A program made the translations under genes and the position numbers. A stretch of 64,000 bases of DNA from Xanthomonas phaseoli pv. phaseoli (GTDB lineage Bacteria > Pseudomonadota > Gammaproteobacteria > Xanthomonadales > Xanthomonadaceae): assembly GCA_022749655.1 (NCBI GenBank), contig CP094243.1:124001-188000 (forward strand), read 5' to 3'. The notes under the pieces are model-generated. The model searched no databases, was not told where the DNA came from, and saw only the letters and a list, made by a program, of their open reading frames with translations. This document shows, in pieces, positions 39,660-49,218 of the stretch; position 1 is the stretch's first letter; every line of letters begins with the position of its first letter.

Positions 39660-40136
39660 ATGCCAGCACCTGTCCTCGACGTCATCCTGTTTCAGCCTGA
39701 AATTCCGCCCAATACGGGCAATGTGATTCGCTTGTGCGCCAATACCGGCGCGCGCCTGCACCTGATCGAGCCGCTCGGCTTCGACCTCAGCGACAAGCAG
39801 CTCAAGCGCGCCGGCCTGGACTACCACGAATACGCGCCATTGCAGGTGCACACCGACCTGCCTAGCGCACTGGCCGCGATCGCGCCCAAGCGCGTCTTCG
39901 CACTGAGCACCCGCAGTACGGTGCGCTACGACACGCCGCAGTTCGCCGATGGCGATGCGTTTTTATTTGGTCCGGAAACCCGCGGCCTGCCGGCCGAGGT
40001 GCTGGAGTCGATTCCGCCGCAGCACCGGCTCCGTCTGCCGATGCGCCCGGACAACCGCAGCCTCAATCTGTCCAATACCGTTGCGGTGATGGTGTTCGAA
40101 GCCTGGCGGCAATGGAATTTCGCCGGCGGCCAGTAG
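39660..40136 (+). CDS. trmL: tRNA (cytidine(34)-2'-O)-methyltransferase TrmL
   Basis: 158 residues, a minimal SPOUT methyltransferase that modifies wobble C34/U34 of leucine tRNAs using SAM. The conserved segments are PEIPPNTGNVIRLCANTG, FGPETRGLPAE and the C-terminal knot SLNLSNTVAVMVFEAWRQ. It is full length. The start ATG is at 39660. Confidence 0.94.
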   Translation: MPAPVLDVILFQPEIPPNTGNVIRLCANTGARLHLIEPLGFDLSDKQLKRAGLDYHEYAPLQVHTDLPSALAAIAPKRVFALSTRSTVRYDTPQFADGDAFLFGPETRGLPAEVLESIPPQHRLRLPMRPDNRSLNLSNTVAVMVFEAWRQWNFAGGQ

Positions 40137-40484
40137 CCACGCAATCGCCGGAACCGTGCGCAACGGCATGCGCCTGCGTGCCCGCTGGCAAGACCGCATC
40201 GCGGACGCGCGGGCAGATCCTGGCTGTCGCATCTGCTCTCTCGCCAAGACGCGTCATCTGTGTTGGCGGCGATCGGTAGACGGCCAACGACAGTGCCTCG
40301 ATCCGGACTCACGAAGCGATGCTGCGCGTCGCGTCATCTGCGCGCCTTTCAGGCCTCTCGCCGACGCGATCCGCCGCTGGACAGCACGCACTTGCCCGCC
40401 CTTGCCCGCGCAGTGCGGTCGATAACGCGCAAGCCGCAACGGCCAGCGATCGGTAGCCACCTTCTTGCGCGCACCGCGCACCGG
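40137..40484. other. intergenic stretch without recognised gene
   Basis: These 348 bp lie between the convergent trmL and MFS genes. No coding frame or clear terminator was supported. Confidence 0.5.
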
Positions 40485-41717
40485 TCACAGCATTGTCTCG
40501 GCCTGCACGGAGGCCCCTGCCTGCAACATGCCGCGACAGCCAGCCCACAACGCCACCGCCAGCAGCGCGATCGCACCCAAGCTCAGAAACGCGATGCGAT
40601 AACCGAAGGCATGCGCCAACCAGCCACCGAACGCCGGACTCAGTGCCGCACCGACGCCCTGCACCGTCATCACCGCGCCCTGGCCGACATTCACGCGCCC
40701 GGTGCCTTGCAATAACCGCGCGACCAGCGCCGGCACCACCACGCTTTGCAGGCCGGCGCCGAGCCCATCGAGGATCTGCACCGGAAACACGCCCCAGCCA
40801 TGGATCACCGATGCCGCCACCAAGGCACGCAACGGCAGGGCCATGAACGCCACCAGCAGCACCCACCAGTGCCCGTGCACACGGATCCAGCGCATCGCCA
40901 GCAGCGCGATCACCACCATCGTGGCCTGTGCAACCACGATGGTGGTGGCCGTCAACGCACTCGGGTCGCCGGCGGCATGCGCCGCCACGATCGCCATGCC
41001 GTACAGCGGCAGCATCGCCGCATTGCCCAGATGGAATAGCCCCAGCGTCACCGCCAGCAGCGCCAACGGGCGGCACGTCAGCAGCACGCGCCACCCACTC
41101 AGCGCATCGCCACCGTTGGTGCTCGCAAGACCGCGTGCTGCGCGGTGGTCGATGGCCGCCGCTGGAATCGCCAGCACGGCCATCAGCGCCAGGACGCCGA
41201 AAAATGCGGTCAGCAGGAACACTGCGGCAAAGCCATAACGCCATCCCAACCAGCCGGCCAGCACCGCGGCCAGCACATTGCCGGCATGGTTGGCCACCTG
41301 GTTGCGCGCCAGTTGATGGTCGAAACCGCGCGCGTGCACCAGCCCCAGGGTAATGCCCGTCAATGCCGGGCCGATGCCCGCTGCCGCCAACGCCGAGGCG
41401 ATCTGGGCGGCGACCACGCCGGAAGAGGTGGGCTGCAGCCAGATCAAGGCGGTGGCCAGCAGGATCGCCAGGCAACCGATCACCACCACGGCGCGTTTGC
41501 GCCGGGTGGCATCGACCAGCGCGCCGGCCGGTGTGGTGGCGAGCATGCCGGCAATGCCGCCCACGCTCATCACCGTGCCGATCGCCGCCACCGACCAGCC
41601 TTTGGATTGCAGGAACACGCTGAGGAACGGCCCCAGCCCGTCCTGCACATCGGCCACGCTGAAATGCAGTGCTTCCAGCGCGCGCGTGCCACGGGGCCTG
41701 GCCTTGGTCATCGGCAT
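40485..41717 (-). CDS. MFS transporter
   Basis: 410 residues with about 12 membrane helices, a major facilitator superfamily permease in the inner membrane. The N-terminal ALHFSVADVQDGLGPFLSVF and TTPAGALVDATRRKRAVVVI (loop 2-3) are typical. The ATG at 41717 (MPMTKARPRG) is preferred to an upstream GTG. The substrate cannot be inferred. Confidence 0.87.
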   Translation of the reverse strand: MPMTKARPRGTRALEALHFSVADVQDGLGPFLSVFLQSKGWSVAAIGTVMSVGGIAGMLATTPAGALVDATRRKRAVVVIGCLAILLATALIWLQPTSSGVVAAQIASALAAAGIGPALTGITLGLVHARGFDHQLARNQVANHAGNVLAAVLAGWLGWRYGFAAVFLLTAFFGVLALMAVLAIPAAAIDHRAARGLASTNGGDALSGWRVLLTCRPLALLAVTLGLFHLGNAAMLPLYGMAIVAAHAAGDPSALTATTIVVAQATMVVIALLAMRWIRVHGHWWVLLVAFMALPLRALVAASVIHGWGVFPVQILDGLGAGLQSVVVPALVARLLQGTGRVNVGQGAVMTVQGVGAALSPAFGGWLAHAFGYRIAFLSLGAIALLAVALWAGCRGMLQAGASVQAETML

Positions 41718-41809
41718 GGCAGTGCTCCACTGCGAGCGCGCACGAAGGCGCACGTGACAGACCAGGGGGCAAGCATCTCAGTGGCGCGCGGTGGCCGCAT
41801 GTCCGGCTC

Positions 41810-42427
41810 CTAGTGTTTGGGCTTGGGCTTGGGTTTATGCGCGGGCCCGCGCGGCGGATGCTCGATCTGCTTCAGCGTCGCCGCCTTGCCACCCAAGGCA
41901 TGGGCATGGATCAGCACACCGTGCGGCGTGGCCTTGGTCTCGCCTTCGGCCACCAGTGGCTTGCCGACCACCAGCTGTTTGGCGAAGTCGCCACCGGCAT
42001 GCGGCGGAAACCGCACCGTGACCGCATCGTCCAGCAGCACGCCATGCACCTGCCCGTGCGGACCATGCAGCAATCGGGTGATGGTGCCGCTGTGCTGGGC
42101 CACTTCCGGCTTGGTCGGTTTGCCGGGTGGCTTGGGTTTGGGCTTGGCATGCGGCCCATGCGGGCCTTCATCGAGGATGCGCTTGCCACCTTCCGGATCG
42201 ATCGCCAGCGCCACCAACATCTCCACGTCGCGCGGCTTGAGGCCACGCACGGTGAGCGCGCTGCCCGGCTTGAGCGCCTTCAGCAGCGCCTCGGACAGAT
42301 GCGGCGGGGTGTGCACTTCGGTGCCGTCGGTGAGTAGCAGGCCGTCGATATCGGCCTTGGGGTTGAGCAGGAAACGCGCCAGGGTGCCGCGGGTGGCGGG
42401 GAGGAAATCAGGGTCGACCCAATGCAT
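41810..42427 (-). CDS. two-domain repeat protein B, unknown function
   Basis: 205 residues, no signal peptide. Two copies of an approximately 65-residue beta-rich domain: residues 13-75 (RFLLNPKADIDGLLLTDGT, then PPHLSE) and 113-185 (RLLHGPHGQVHGVLLDDAV, then FPPHAGGDF). They are separated and followed by KPKPKPPGKP-type linkers. The domain is shared with the secreted protein encoded just upstream (42530-43282). I do not know a named family. GGAG stands before the ATG. It is likely the second gene of a sigma-54-controlled operon. Confidence 0.75.
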   Translation of the reverse strand: MHWVDPDFLPATRGTLARFLLNPKADIDGLLLTDGTEVHTPPHLSEALLKALKPGSALTVRGLKPRDVEMLVALAIDPEGGKRILDEGPHGPHAKPKPKPPGKPTKPEVAQHSGTITRLLHGPHGQVHGVLLDDAVTVRFPPHAGGDFAKQLVVGKPLVAEGETKATPHGVLIHAHALGGKAATLKQIEHPPRGPAHKPKPKPKH

Positions 42428-42529
42428 GGTGTTACTCCGAAAAAGGACCGGCAGTGCCGGTCAAGCCGCTGGCCACGCGGGTGCGTGACCAGCGGAGGAA
42501 ACCAACGAACAAGTCAGGGGTGGTACGAC

Positions 42530-43282
42530 TCAACGGCCGGCCGGCGGAACCGGAGCGCCTGGCGGGGGCGGCGGCAGCGGGCCGTCCGGACGCGGCGCGG
42601 TGAACAGCGCGCGCAGCGAGGAGCGATCACGCCCCAACTGGGTCGCCTCGATCGCACGGCCGTCCGGGGTGGCCACGCCGAGGCCGCTGGCGCTCAGCGG
42701 TGCGCCCACGCGTAGCAGATCGGCAAACTGCAGCGCCAGATGCGGCGGCATCCGCACCACCGTGCCATCGCTGACCAGCGCGCCATTGACCTCGCCGGCA
42801 GGCCCATAGACCAGGCGATGGATCGTGCCATCGGACTGCAATGGGGTCAGCTGGCCGGGGGTCGGCGGCGGCGGCGGGGCAGCGCCGAAGGTGGGCGGGC
42901 GGTCGACCACTTCGCGGCCGCTACGGCCGGAGCGGATCGAACTGACCTGCAGCACCGGCAGATTGCCCAGGCGGAAGCCCTTCACGACGACACTGTCGCC
43001 GGCACGGACGGCCGCCTTCACCTCGCTGGACAGATGCGGCGGAAACCCGACCTGAGTGCCGTCGCGCAGCCACAGTCCGTCGACGTCGCCATTGGGATTG
43101 AGCAGGAAGCGCTCGACGGTGCCGCTCACGCTTACCGGTGTGGCGGCAACCGGGGTCGGCGGGGCTGGCGGACCGCCGATCGGGCCATTGGGAGCCGGCG
43201 GCGGCGGCGGGGCGGCCACTTGTGCGGCGGCGGCGCCGATGGTGCAGGCCAGGGCAATTGCAAGAACAGTCTGACGCATCAT
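42530..43282 (-). CDS. secreted two-domain repeat protein A, unknown function
   Basis: 250 residues from the first of two ATGs (MMRQTVLAIALACTIGAAAA is a signal peptide). A Pro-rich segment follows. Then come two copies of the domain seen in the neighbouring gene, one with RFLLNPNGDVDGLWLRDGT and PPHLSSEV, the other with RLVYGPAGEVNGALVSDGT and PPHLALQF. Pro-rich linkers (PPPPPTPGQ and a C-terminal PPPPPGAPVPPAGR) connect them. AGGAG precedes the ATG. The upstream region has a -24/-12 promoter at 43329-43345, with an NtrC-type regulator gene adjacent. Confidence 0.78.
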   Translation of the reverse strand: MMRQTVLAIALACTIGAAAAQVAAPPPPPAPNGPIGGPPAPPTPVAATPVSVSGTVERFLLNPNGDVDGLWLRDGTQVGFPPHLSSEVKAAVRAGDSVVVKGFRLGNLPVLQVSSIRSGRSGREVVDRPPTFGAAPPPPPTPGQLTPLQSDGTIHRLVYGPAGEVNGALVSDGTVVRMPPHLALQFADLLRVGAPLSASGLGVATPDGRAIEATQLGRDRSSLRALFTAPRPDGPLPPPPPGAPVPPAGR

Positions 43283-43328
43283 GGGGATGTCTCCTGCGCG
43301 GCGGGGAAGGGCCGCGTACCAGAGACAA

Positions 43329-43345
43329 AGCAGCAATCGTGCCAA
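43329..43345 (-). promoter_or_regulatory. sigma-54 (-24/-12) promoter
   Basis: On the minus strand TTGGCACGATTGCTGCT matches the RpoN consensus, with GG and GC separated by the required 10 bp. Transcription would start near 43318, about 36 nt before the ATG of repeat protein A. Confidence 0.75.
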
Positions 43346-43418
43346 TTTATAAGTGCTTGTTTTGAAATGATTTTAATTGGTCGACAGCCGGAGAAAGACG
43401 TCTGCATTTCATCCACCC

Positions 43419-43443
43419 TGTCCGGTTTGGGGACAGCTGTCCC
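43419..43443. promoter_or_regulatory. candidate enhancer sites of the NtrC-type regulator
   Basis: Overlapping dyads CTGTCC-N6-GGACAG-like (43419-43436) and the perfect palindrome GGGACAGCTGTCCC (43430-43443) lie about 100-125 bp upstream of the predicted sigma-54 start, the usual distance for activator binding. Confidence 0.55.
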
Positions 43444-43472
43444 GCAGTCTGCGGTCGACGCCTGCGCGAGTG

Positions 43473-44819
43473 TCACAGGCCGTATTCCTCCAGCTTGCGG
43501 TAGAGCAATTGCCGGTGGATCCCCAACCGGCGCGCGGCCTCTGCCCGATTGCCCTGGCTCTGTTCCAGCGCCGACTGGATCATCTGTTTTTCCAGCTGCG
43601 CTACCGCTTCGGGCAGGGTGCCGGTCAACGCCGACGCAACATTTGGCGGCGCTTCGCCGGCCTCGCCCAGCGCTTCCTCCAGATCCGCCGCATCGATGCT
43701 GGCGCCGCGCACCAACACCTGGCTGCGCTGCATGACGTTGCGCAACTCGCGCACATTGCCAGGCCAGCGGTGCGCGAGCAGGCGCTCCTGCGCGGCGGGC
43801 GACAGGCTCTGCGCATGCGCTGCATTGGCGCTCAGGAAGTGCTGTGCCAGCAACAGGATGTCCTGGCCACGCTCGCGCAATGGCGGCAGTTCGATCGGCA
43901 CCACATTGAGGCGGTAACGCAGATCGCTACGAAAGCGCCCGTCGGCCACGCAGGCCGCCAGGTCGCGATGGGTGGCGGCCAGCACCCGCACATCCACCTT
44001 CTGCGGGCCGCTGCCACCCAATGGCGTCACCTCGCCTTCCTGCAGGAAACGCAGCAGCTTGGCCTGCATCGGCAGTGGCATGTCGCCGATTTCGTCCAGA
44101 AACAACGTGCCGCCATCGGCTTCGCGAATCAGCCCGCGCCGGTCGCTGCTGGCGCCGGAAAACGCACCCTTGCGATGGCCGAACAGCTCGCTCTCCATCA
44201 ACTCCAGCGGAATGGCCGCGCAGTTGACTGCAACGAATGGCGCACTGGCGCGCGGGCTGGCGCGATGCAGCGCGCGTGCCGCCAATTCCTTGCCGGTGCC
44301 GGTTTCCCCGGTGATCAGCACCGGCAGATCAGAAGCGGCCGCCAGGCCGATGCGCTTGTGCACGGTGCGCATCGCCGGGCTGTGGCCAACCAGCGCATCG
44401 TCGTCCTCGGCCGGCGCAGACAACGCATCTGTCGCTGCAGCCCGCGCATCGGCGCGACCGAGCAGCGCGCGCTCCACCACCTCCACGATGTCGGCACGAC
44501 CAACCGGCTTGACCAGATGATCGAAGGCGCCCAGCGTCATCGCCTCGATCGTGTTGCCGCTGGACACATGGGCGGTCAGCATCACCAGCGGCACCTGCCG
44601 CGCCTGCGCATCGTCCAGGCGCGCACGCAGCACCGCGATGCCATCCATGCCCGGCATGCGGAAATCCACAAACGCCATGTCGATGCCGCCTTCGCTCAAC
44701 CGGGCCAGCCCGTCCGGCCCATTCTCGGCGGCGACCGCCGTATGCCCGAGCGAGCGCAAGGTGGCCTGCAAGGTGGTGCGAAACGCTGCATCGTCGTCGA
44801 TGATCAGGATACGCGCCAT
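43473..44819 (-). CDS. NtrC-family sigma-54-dependent response regulator
   Basis: 448 residues. An N-terminal receiver domain has acidic pocket IDDDAAF and phospho-acceptor Asp in FVDFRMPGMDG. The AAA+ ATPase (about 140-375) has Walker A GETGTGKELAARALH. The sigma-54-contacting loop reads GAFSGA rather than GAFTGA. A C-terminal Fis-type HTH follows (NRAEAARRLGIHRQLLYRKL). It overlaps the sensor kinase gene by 16 nt. It probably activates the -24/-12 promoter just beyond its own stop. The Thr-to-Ser change in the loop is conservative. Confidence 0.93.
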   Translation of the reverse strand: MARILIIDDDAAFRTTLQATLRSLGHTAVAAENGPDGLARLSEGGIDMAFVDFRMPGMDGIAVLRARLDDAQARQVPLVMLTAHVSSGNTIEAMTLGAFDHLVKPVGRADIVEVVERALLGRADARAAATDALSAPAEDDDALVGHSPAMRTVHKRIGLAAASDLPVLITGETGTGKELAARALHRASPRASAPFVAVNCAAIPLELMESELFGHRKGAFSGASSDRRGLIREADGGTLFLDEIGDMPLPMQAKLLRFLQEGEVTPLGGSGPQKVDVRVLAATHRDLAACVADGRFRSDLRYRLNVVPIELPPLRERGQDILLLAQHFLSANAAHAQSLSPAAQERLLAHRWPGNVRELRNVMQRSQVLVRGASIDAADLEEALGEAGEAPPNVASALTGTLPEAVAQLEKQMIQSALEQSQGNRAEAARRLGIHRQLLYRKLEEYGL

Positions 44820-46246
44820 GGCAACTCCAGAATGAAATGGGTCAGTCCGTCGGCATGTGCGTAGCGCGCGTGTCCGCCATGCGCGCGCGCGATCTCGCGC
44901 ACCAGCGCCAGCCCCAGGCCATTGCCGTCGGCGCGGCCACTGACGAACGGTTCGAACAGGTGCGCAGCGATCGGTTCTGCGATCGGCGCGCCACGGTTGC
45001 AGACCTGCAGTTGCAAGATGCCCTCCACGGCTTCCGCTTGCAGCGTGACCTCGCTGCCTGGATCGGCGTGCTGCGCGGCATTGCGCAGCAGGTTGTGCAC
45101 TGCACGCCCCAGTTGCTGCGGATCCAGGGTCCAGCGCAACGGCGCCGCCGGCAGCAGGACGCGGGGCGGCGGCGTGCCGGGCGGTAACGGACTGGGCTCC
45201 AGCAGCGTCGCCAGCCAGTCCTGCACCACCACCGTCTCCAGGTGCAGACGGATCGGCTGCACCATGCCGAGCAGGCTCTCGACCACGCCATCCAGACGAC
45301 GAATCTGCCCCAGCATCAACTCGCCATGCGCAGCATCGTCCGGCGTCGCATCGTCGCGCGCGATCTCGTTTTCCAGCGCCAACCGCATCGTGGCGATCGG
45401 GTTGCGGATTTCATGCGCCACAGTGGCCGTCATACGCCCGAGTGCGGCAAGCCGTTCGTGCCGCGACAGCTCGTCGGCCAGCCGGCGCGTCTGCGCCAGC
45501 GCCTGCGCGTTGCGCTGCGCATAGTCGTTGACCGCCGCGCCCAGGCGGTCCAGTTCCGGCGTCCCGGTCGGCGGAATGTGCGGCGTCTCGGTGTCGGCGG
45601 CCAGCGCCTGCTGGATGCGCTGCAGGCGCTGGCTCCAGCGCCGCACCAGCACGCCCAGCGCGATGGCCGATATCGCCACCATCGCGAAGATCAGCAGCAT
45701 GCCGACGACCAGGGGCCGCCATGCGTCGGCCTTGCTGGCCGGCATCCGCGTCATCGTCCATGCCGCGCTGCCGGATGCCAACGGACATGCGCTGATCAGC
45801 AGTACCTCGCGGCGACCGTCGCGACGGTACTGCGCCGCTTGCTTTGTCGTCACGCTCTGCTGCGCCGTGTTGACGATGTTGGCCCACTCCGCGGCGGGAA
45901 TATCGGTCTTGTGATCGCTGCCGTCGTAGGTCGGGTACGCGTAGGCAACAAAGCCCTTGTGCAAGTCCCAGACGCCACCTTCGACGCCTGGCGCATCGGC
46001 CAGTACCAGCTGCACCACCACCGCTGCCAGGCCCACGCCATCGTCGCCGCGACGCGCCGCCTCGCTTGCCCCGGCATAGCGTTGCACGATGCGCGCGCAT
46101 TGCCCGCCCAGTTGCTGGCGCGCCTCCTCCAGCCGCACTCCCTCGGTCTGCCGATACAGGCCGTACAACATCGTGGCCACGCCCAGACAGGCGGCCACGA
46201 TCACCATCCAGATCAGCAACAGTTGCCGTAGCAGCGAACGGGGCAT
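44804..46246 (-). CDS. membrane sensor histidine kinase
   Basis: 480 residues. Two membrane helices (about 10-30 and 175-200) frame a periplasmic sensing region of about 145 residues with no named domain recognised. A HAMP-like linker, the H-box TVAHEIRNPIATMRLALENE and the HATPase motifs (NLLRNAAQHA, GNGLGLALVREIARAHGG) follow. It should phosphorylate the NtrC-type regulator whose gene overlaps its end. The start ATG is at 46246. Confidence 0.92.
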   Translation of the reverse strand: MPRSLLRQLLLIWMVIVAACLGVATMLYGLYRQTEGVRLEEARQQLGGQCARIVQRYAGASEAARRGDDGVGLAAVVVQLVLADAPGVEGGVWDLHKGFVAYAYPTYDGSDHKTDIPAAEWANIVNTAQQSVTTKQAAQYRRDGRREVLLISACPLASGSAAWTMTRMPASKADAWRPLVVGMLLIFAMVAISAIALGVLVRRWSQRLQRIQQALAADTETPHIPPTGTPELDRLGAAVNDYAQRNAQALAQTRRLADELSRHERLAALGRMTATVAHEIRNPIATMRLALENEIARDDATPDDAAHGELMLGQIRRLDGVVESLLGMVQPIRLHLETVVVQDWLATLLEPSPLPPGTPPPRVLLPAAPLRWTLDPQQLGRAVHNLLRNAAQHADPGSEVTLQAEAVEGILQLQVCNRGAPIAEPIAAHLFEPFVSGRADGNGLGLALVREIARAHGGHARYAHADGLTHFILELPWRVS

Positions 46247-47031
46247 GGACGAAGCGGCCTGAAGAGGACAGCCAGTGTGCGTGAGTGCGACTGAATTAAC
46301 GCAGGTTGGTCTTCACCAACGCGATGACCTCATCGCCACGCCCGCTCATCACTGCCTTGAGCAGGTACAGGCCCATGCCCTTGGCCTGTTCGAGCTTGAT
46401 CGCCGGCGGCACCGCCAGCTCCTGCGTGGCGACCCGCACATCCACCAGCGCCGGACCCGAATGCGCGAAGACTTGGCGCAATGCACGCTCCAGTTGCGAC
46501 GACTCATCGACACGAATGCCCAGGATACCCATCGCGTTGCTCATCGCCGCGAAATCCGGATTGCGCAGCTCGGTACCGGTATCCAGATAACCGGCCGCCT
46601 TCATCTCCATCGCCACGAATCCCAGCGAGGCGTTGTTGAATACCACCACCTTCACCGGCAGATTCAATTGCGCCAGCGAAATGAAATCGCCCATCAGCAT
46701 CGCAAAACCGCCATCGCCCGATAGCGAAATGACTTGCCGACCAGGAAATGCTGCTTGCGCGCCAAGCGCCTGCGGCATCGCATTGGCCATCGAGCCGTGA
46801 TTGAACGACCCCAGCAAGCGGCGCTTGCCGTTCATGCGCAGGTAACGCGCCGCCCACACCGTGGGCGTGCCGACATCGCAGGTAAACACCGCATCCTGAT
46901 CGGCAATCTGACTGATCAACCGGGTCACGAACTGCGGGTGCAGCGGTTCGCCGGGATCTGCCGGGGTAATCCCCGCCCATTAGCAGACGCCAGAAGTGGA
47001 ATTTTCTCGTCCCCTTTCCCGAGGAGGTTCC

Positions 47032-47298
47032 ATGAAGAAGTCCCGCTTTACCGACAGCCAGATCATCGCCGTGCTCAAGCAGGCCCAGGCCGGTGCGCCC
47101 GTGCCGGAGCTGTGCCGCGAGCACGGCATCAGCTCGGCCACGTTCTACAAGTGGCGCAGCAAGTTCGGCGGCATGGACGTGTCCATGGTCGCGCGCATGA
47201 AGGAGCTGGAGGAGGAGAACCGCCGGCTCAAGAAGATGTACGCCGAGGCGCAGCTCAGTACCGACCTGCTGAAGGAAGCGCTCGCAAAAAAATGGTGA
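47032..47298 (+). CDS. IS3-family OrfA
   Basis: 88 residues. The HTH DNA-binding region is [20 protein letters not shown] with [21 protein letters not shown] leucine-zipper-like stretch ([17 protein letters not shown]) follows. It ends in a run of seven A residues (47286-47292), where a -1 frameshift would join it to OrfB. Confidence 0.94.
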   Translation: MKKSRFTDSQIIAVLKQAQAGAPVPELCREHGISSATFYKWRSKFGGMDVSMVARMKELEEENRRLKKMYAEAQLSTDLLKEALAKKW

Positions 47299-48119
47299 GG
47301 CCATCTCAGCGACGCGAGATGGCCCAATCGGCAGTCACGAGCGGGCGTACGAACATCCGCCACGCCTGCCAGGCCTTCGCGGTGAGCGAGACCTGCTTCC
47401 GCTACCAGGCCAAGGCCAGCGAGCAGAACGCCCGGATCGCCGACTGGCTGGTCCGCCTGACGACCGCCCATCGCGACTGGGGCTTTGGCCTGTGCTACCT
47501 GTACCTGCGCAACGTGAAGGGCTTTGGCTGGAATCACAAGCGGGTCTACCGGATCTACCGCGAGCTGGAGTTGAACCTGCGGATCAAGCCGAGGAAGCGG
47601 CTGGTGCGTGAGCGGCCCGAGCCTCTGGCGGTGCCGGAGGCTATCAACCAGGTCTGGTCGATGGACTTCATGCACGACCAGTTGGCCGACGGCCGCAGCT
47701 TCCGGCTGTTCAATGTGCTCGACGACTTCAATCGCGAGGGGCTGGGGATCGAGGTGGATCTGTCGCTGCCGTCAGCCCGTGTGATCCGATCGCTGGAGCA
47801 GATCATCGAGTGGCGCGGCAAGCCCGCCGTGATCCGCTGCGACAACGGCCCTGAATACATCAGTGGCGCGTTGCTGTCCTGGGCGCAGCGGCATGGTATC
47901 CGGGTCGAGCACATCCAGCCGGGCAAGCCACAGCAGAACGCCTACGTTGAACGCTACAACCGCACCATCCGCTACGCCTGGCTCGCCCAAACCCTGTTCG
48001 ACACCATCGACCAGGTGCAGGACAAAGCCACCCGCTGGCTATGGACGTACAACCACGAGCGTCCGAATATGGCGCTCGGCGGCATCACGCCTGCCATGAA
48101 GTTGGCGATGGCCGCTTAG
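47292..48119 (+). CDS. IS3-family OrfB integrase (-1 frame to OrfA)
   Basis: 275 residues. An rve integrase-type catalytic domain has DDE residues in [26 protein letters not shown] with [10 protein letters not shown], and [12 protein letters not shown]. The frame is -1 relative to OrfA, entered by programmed slippage at AAAAAAA, as is usual for IS3. It ends [13 protein letters not shown]. Confidence 0.94.
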   Translation: MVRPSQRREMAQSAVTSGRTNIRHACQAFAVSETCFRYQAKASEQNARIADWLVRLTTAHRDWGFGLCYLYLRNVKGFGWNHKRVYRIYRELELNLRIKPRKRLVRERPEPLAVPEAINQVWSMDFMHDQLADGRSFRLFNVLDDFNREGLGIEVDLSLPSARVIRSLEQIIEWRGKPAVIRCDNGPEYISGALLSWAQRHGIRVEHIQPGKPQQNAYVERYNRTIRYAWLAQTLFDTIDQVQDKATRWLWTYNHERPNMALGGITPAMKLAMAA

Positions 48120-49218
48120 CTCCACTTCTGGCGACCGCTAGAAGTGGGGATTACCCCGGCACCGCCAGATCGTCCAGCCCTTCGCGCGCCTTGCGGTAGT
48201 GCGCAAGCGATTTTTCCAGGAAGCCACGCTCTTCGCGGCGCTGTAGCTGCGGCAGCAACGCTGCGATGGTTTCGCCCACATCGGCGGCAATGCCCAGCTG
48301 CAACGGCGTGCGCCGACCAAGCGCGCTCGGGTCGCGATCCACCTGCACGATGGTCGCGTCCTTCGGGTAGAACTGCCGGTACGGAAAATCCGTGCCAAGC
48401 ATGAGCAAGGTGTCGCAATTGAGCATCGCGTGATAACCGGAACTGAAGCCGATCAGGCCGGTCATGCCGACATCGAAGGGGTTGTCCCATTCCACGTATT
48501 CCTTGCCGCGCAACGCATGCACCACCGGTGCACCCAAAGTGTCGGCCAATGCCACCACTGCGTCATGCGCCCCGGCGCAGCCACTGCCGCACAACACCGT
48601 CACCGCCTTGCTCTGCTGCAGGAGCTCGGCCAATTGCTGCACATCCTCGGCGGCAGGCAGCACCCGTGGCTGACGCAGCGCCGGCCACGCACTGGAGACA
48701 TGCTTGTCGACCTCCAACAACGCGATATCGCCGGGAATCACCACCACCGCCACACCTTGTTGCAGGATGGCCGAGCGCATCGCCCGATGCAGCACTTCCG
48801 GCAATTGCGCCGGGTTGGTCACCAACTCCACGAAGTGACTGCACTCGCGAAACAGCTCCTGCGGATGGGTTTCCTGAAAATAGCTCAGCCCGATCTCGGA
48901 CGATGGGATATGCGCGGCAATCGCCAACACCGGCTGGCGGCTGCGATGGCAATCGAACAGCCCGTTGATCAGATGCAGATTGCCCGGCCCGCAACTGCCG
49001 GCACACACCGCCAGCTCGCCGGTCACCGCCGCCTCGGCACCCGCCGCAAACGCGGCCACTTCTTCGTGCCGCACATGCATCCACTCGATGGTCTGCATCT
49101 CGCGCAAGGCATCGGTCAAGCCATTGAGGCTGTCGCCGGTCACGCCCCAGATCCGCTCGACCCCGGCGCTCTGCAGCGTCTCGGCCAGAAAGCGCGCCAA
49201 CGTCTTTTTCTTCGCCAC

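Larger units (their letters stand above)
46965..48155 (+). mobile_element. IS3-family element inside poxB
   Basis: 1,191 bp. Both ends read GGTAATCCCC in inverted orientation and contain a shared internal CGCCAGAAGTGG segment. The 4-bp duplication CCGG (46961-46964 and 48156-48159) fits the IS407 subgroup of IS3. It carries orfA and orfB with a frameshift window. Confidence 0.93.
46296..49218 (-). pseudogene. poxB: pyruvate dehydrogenase (quinone)-type ThDP enzyme, split by an IS3 element
   Basis: The two parts join exactly after removal of the insertion and one CCGG: DLAVP is followed by [11 protein letters not shown]. The reconstructed protein of about 575 residues is a thiamine-diphosphate enzyme. 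Its N-terminal PYR domain contains [20 protein letters not shown] and the C-terminal PP domain contains [20 protein letters not shown], the ThDP/Mg motif. This is the pyruvate oxidase/acetolactate synthase superfamily; the PoxB assignment comes from overall resemblance and could be wrong in substrate. The chosen start is a GTG at 49218 (next residues AKKKTLARF) with GGAG upstream. The separate halves would not be functional. Confidence 0.86.
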
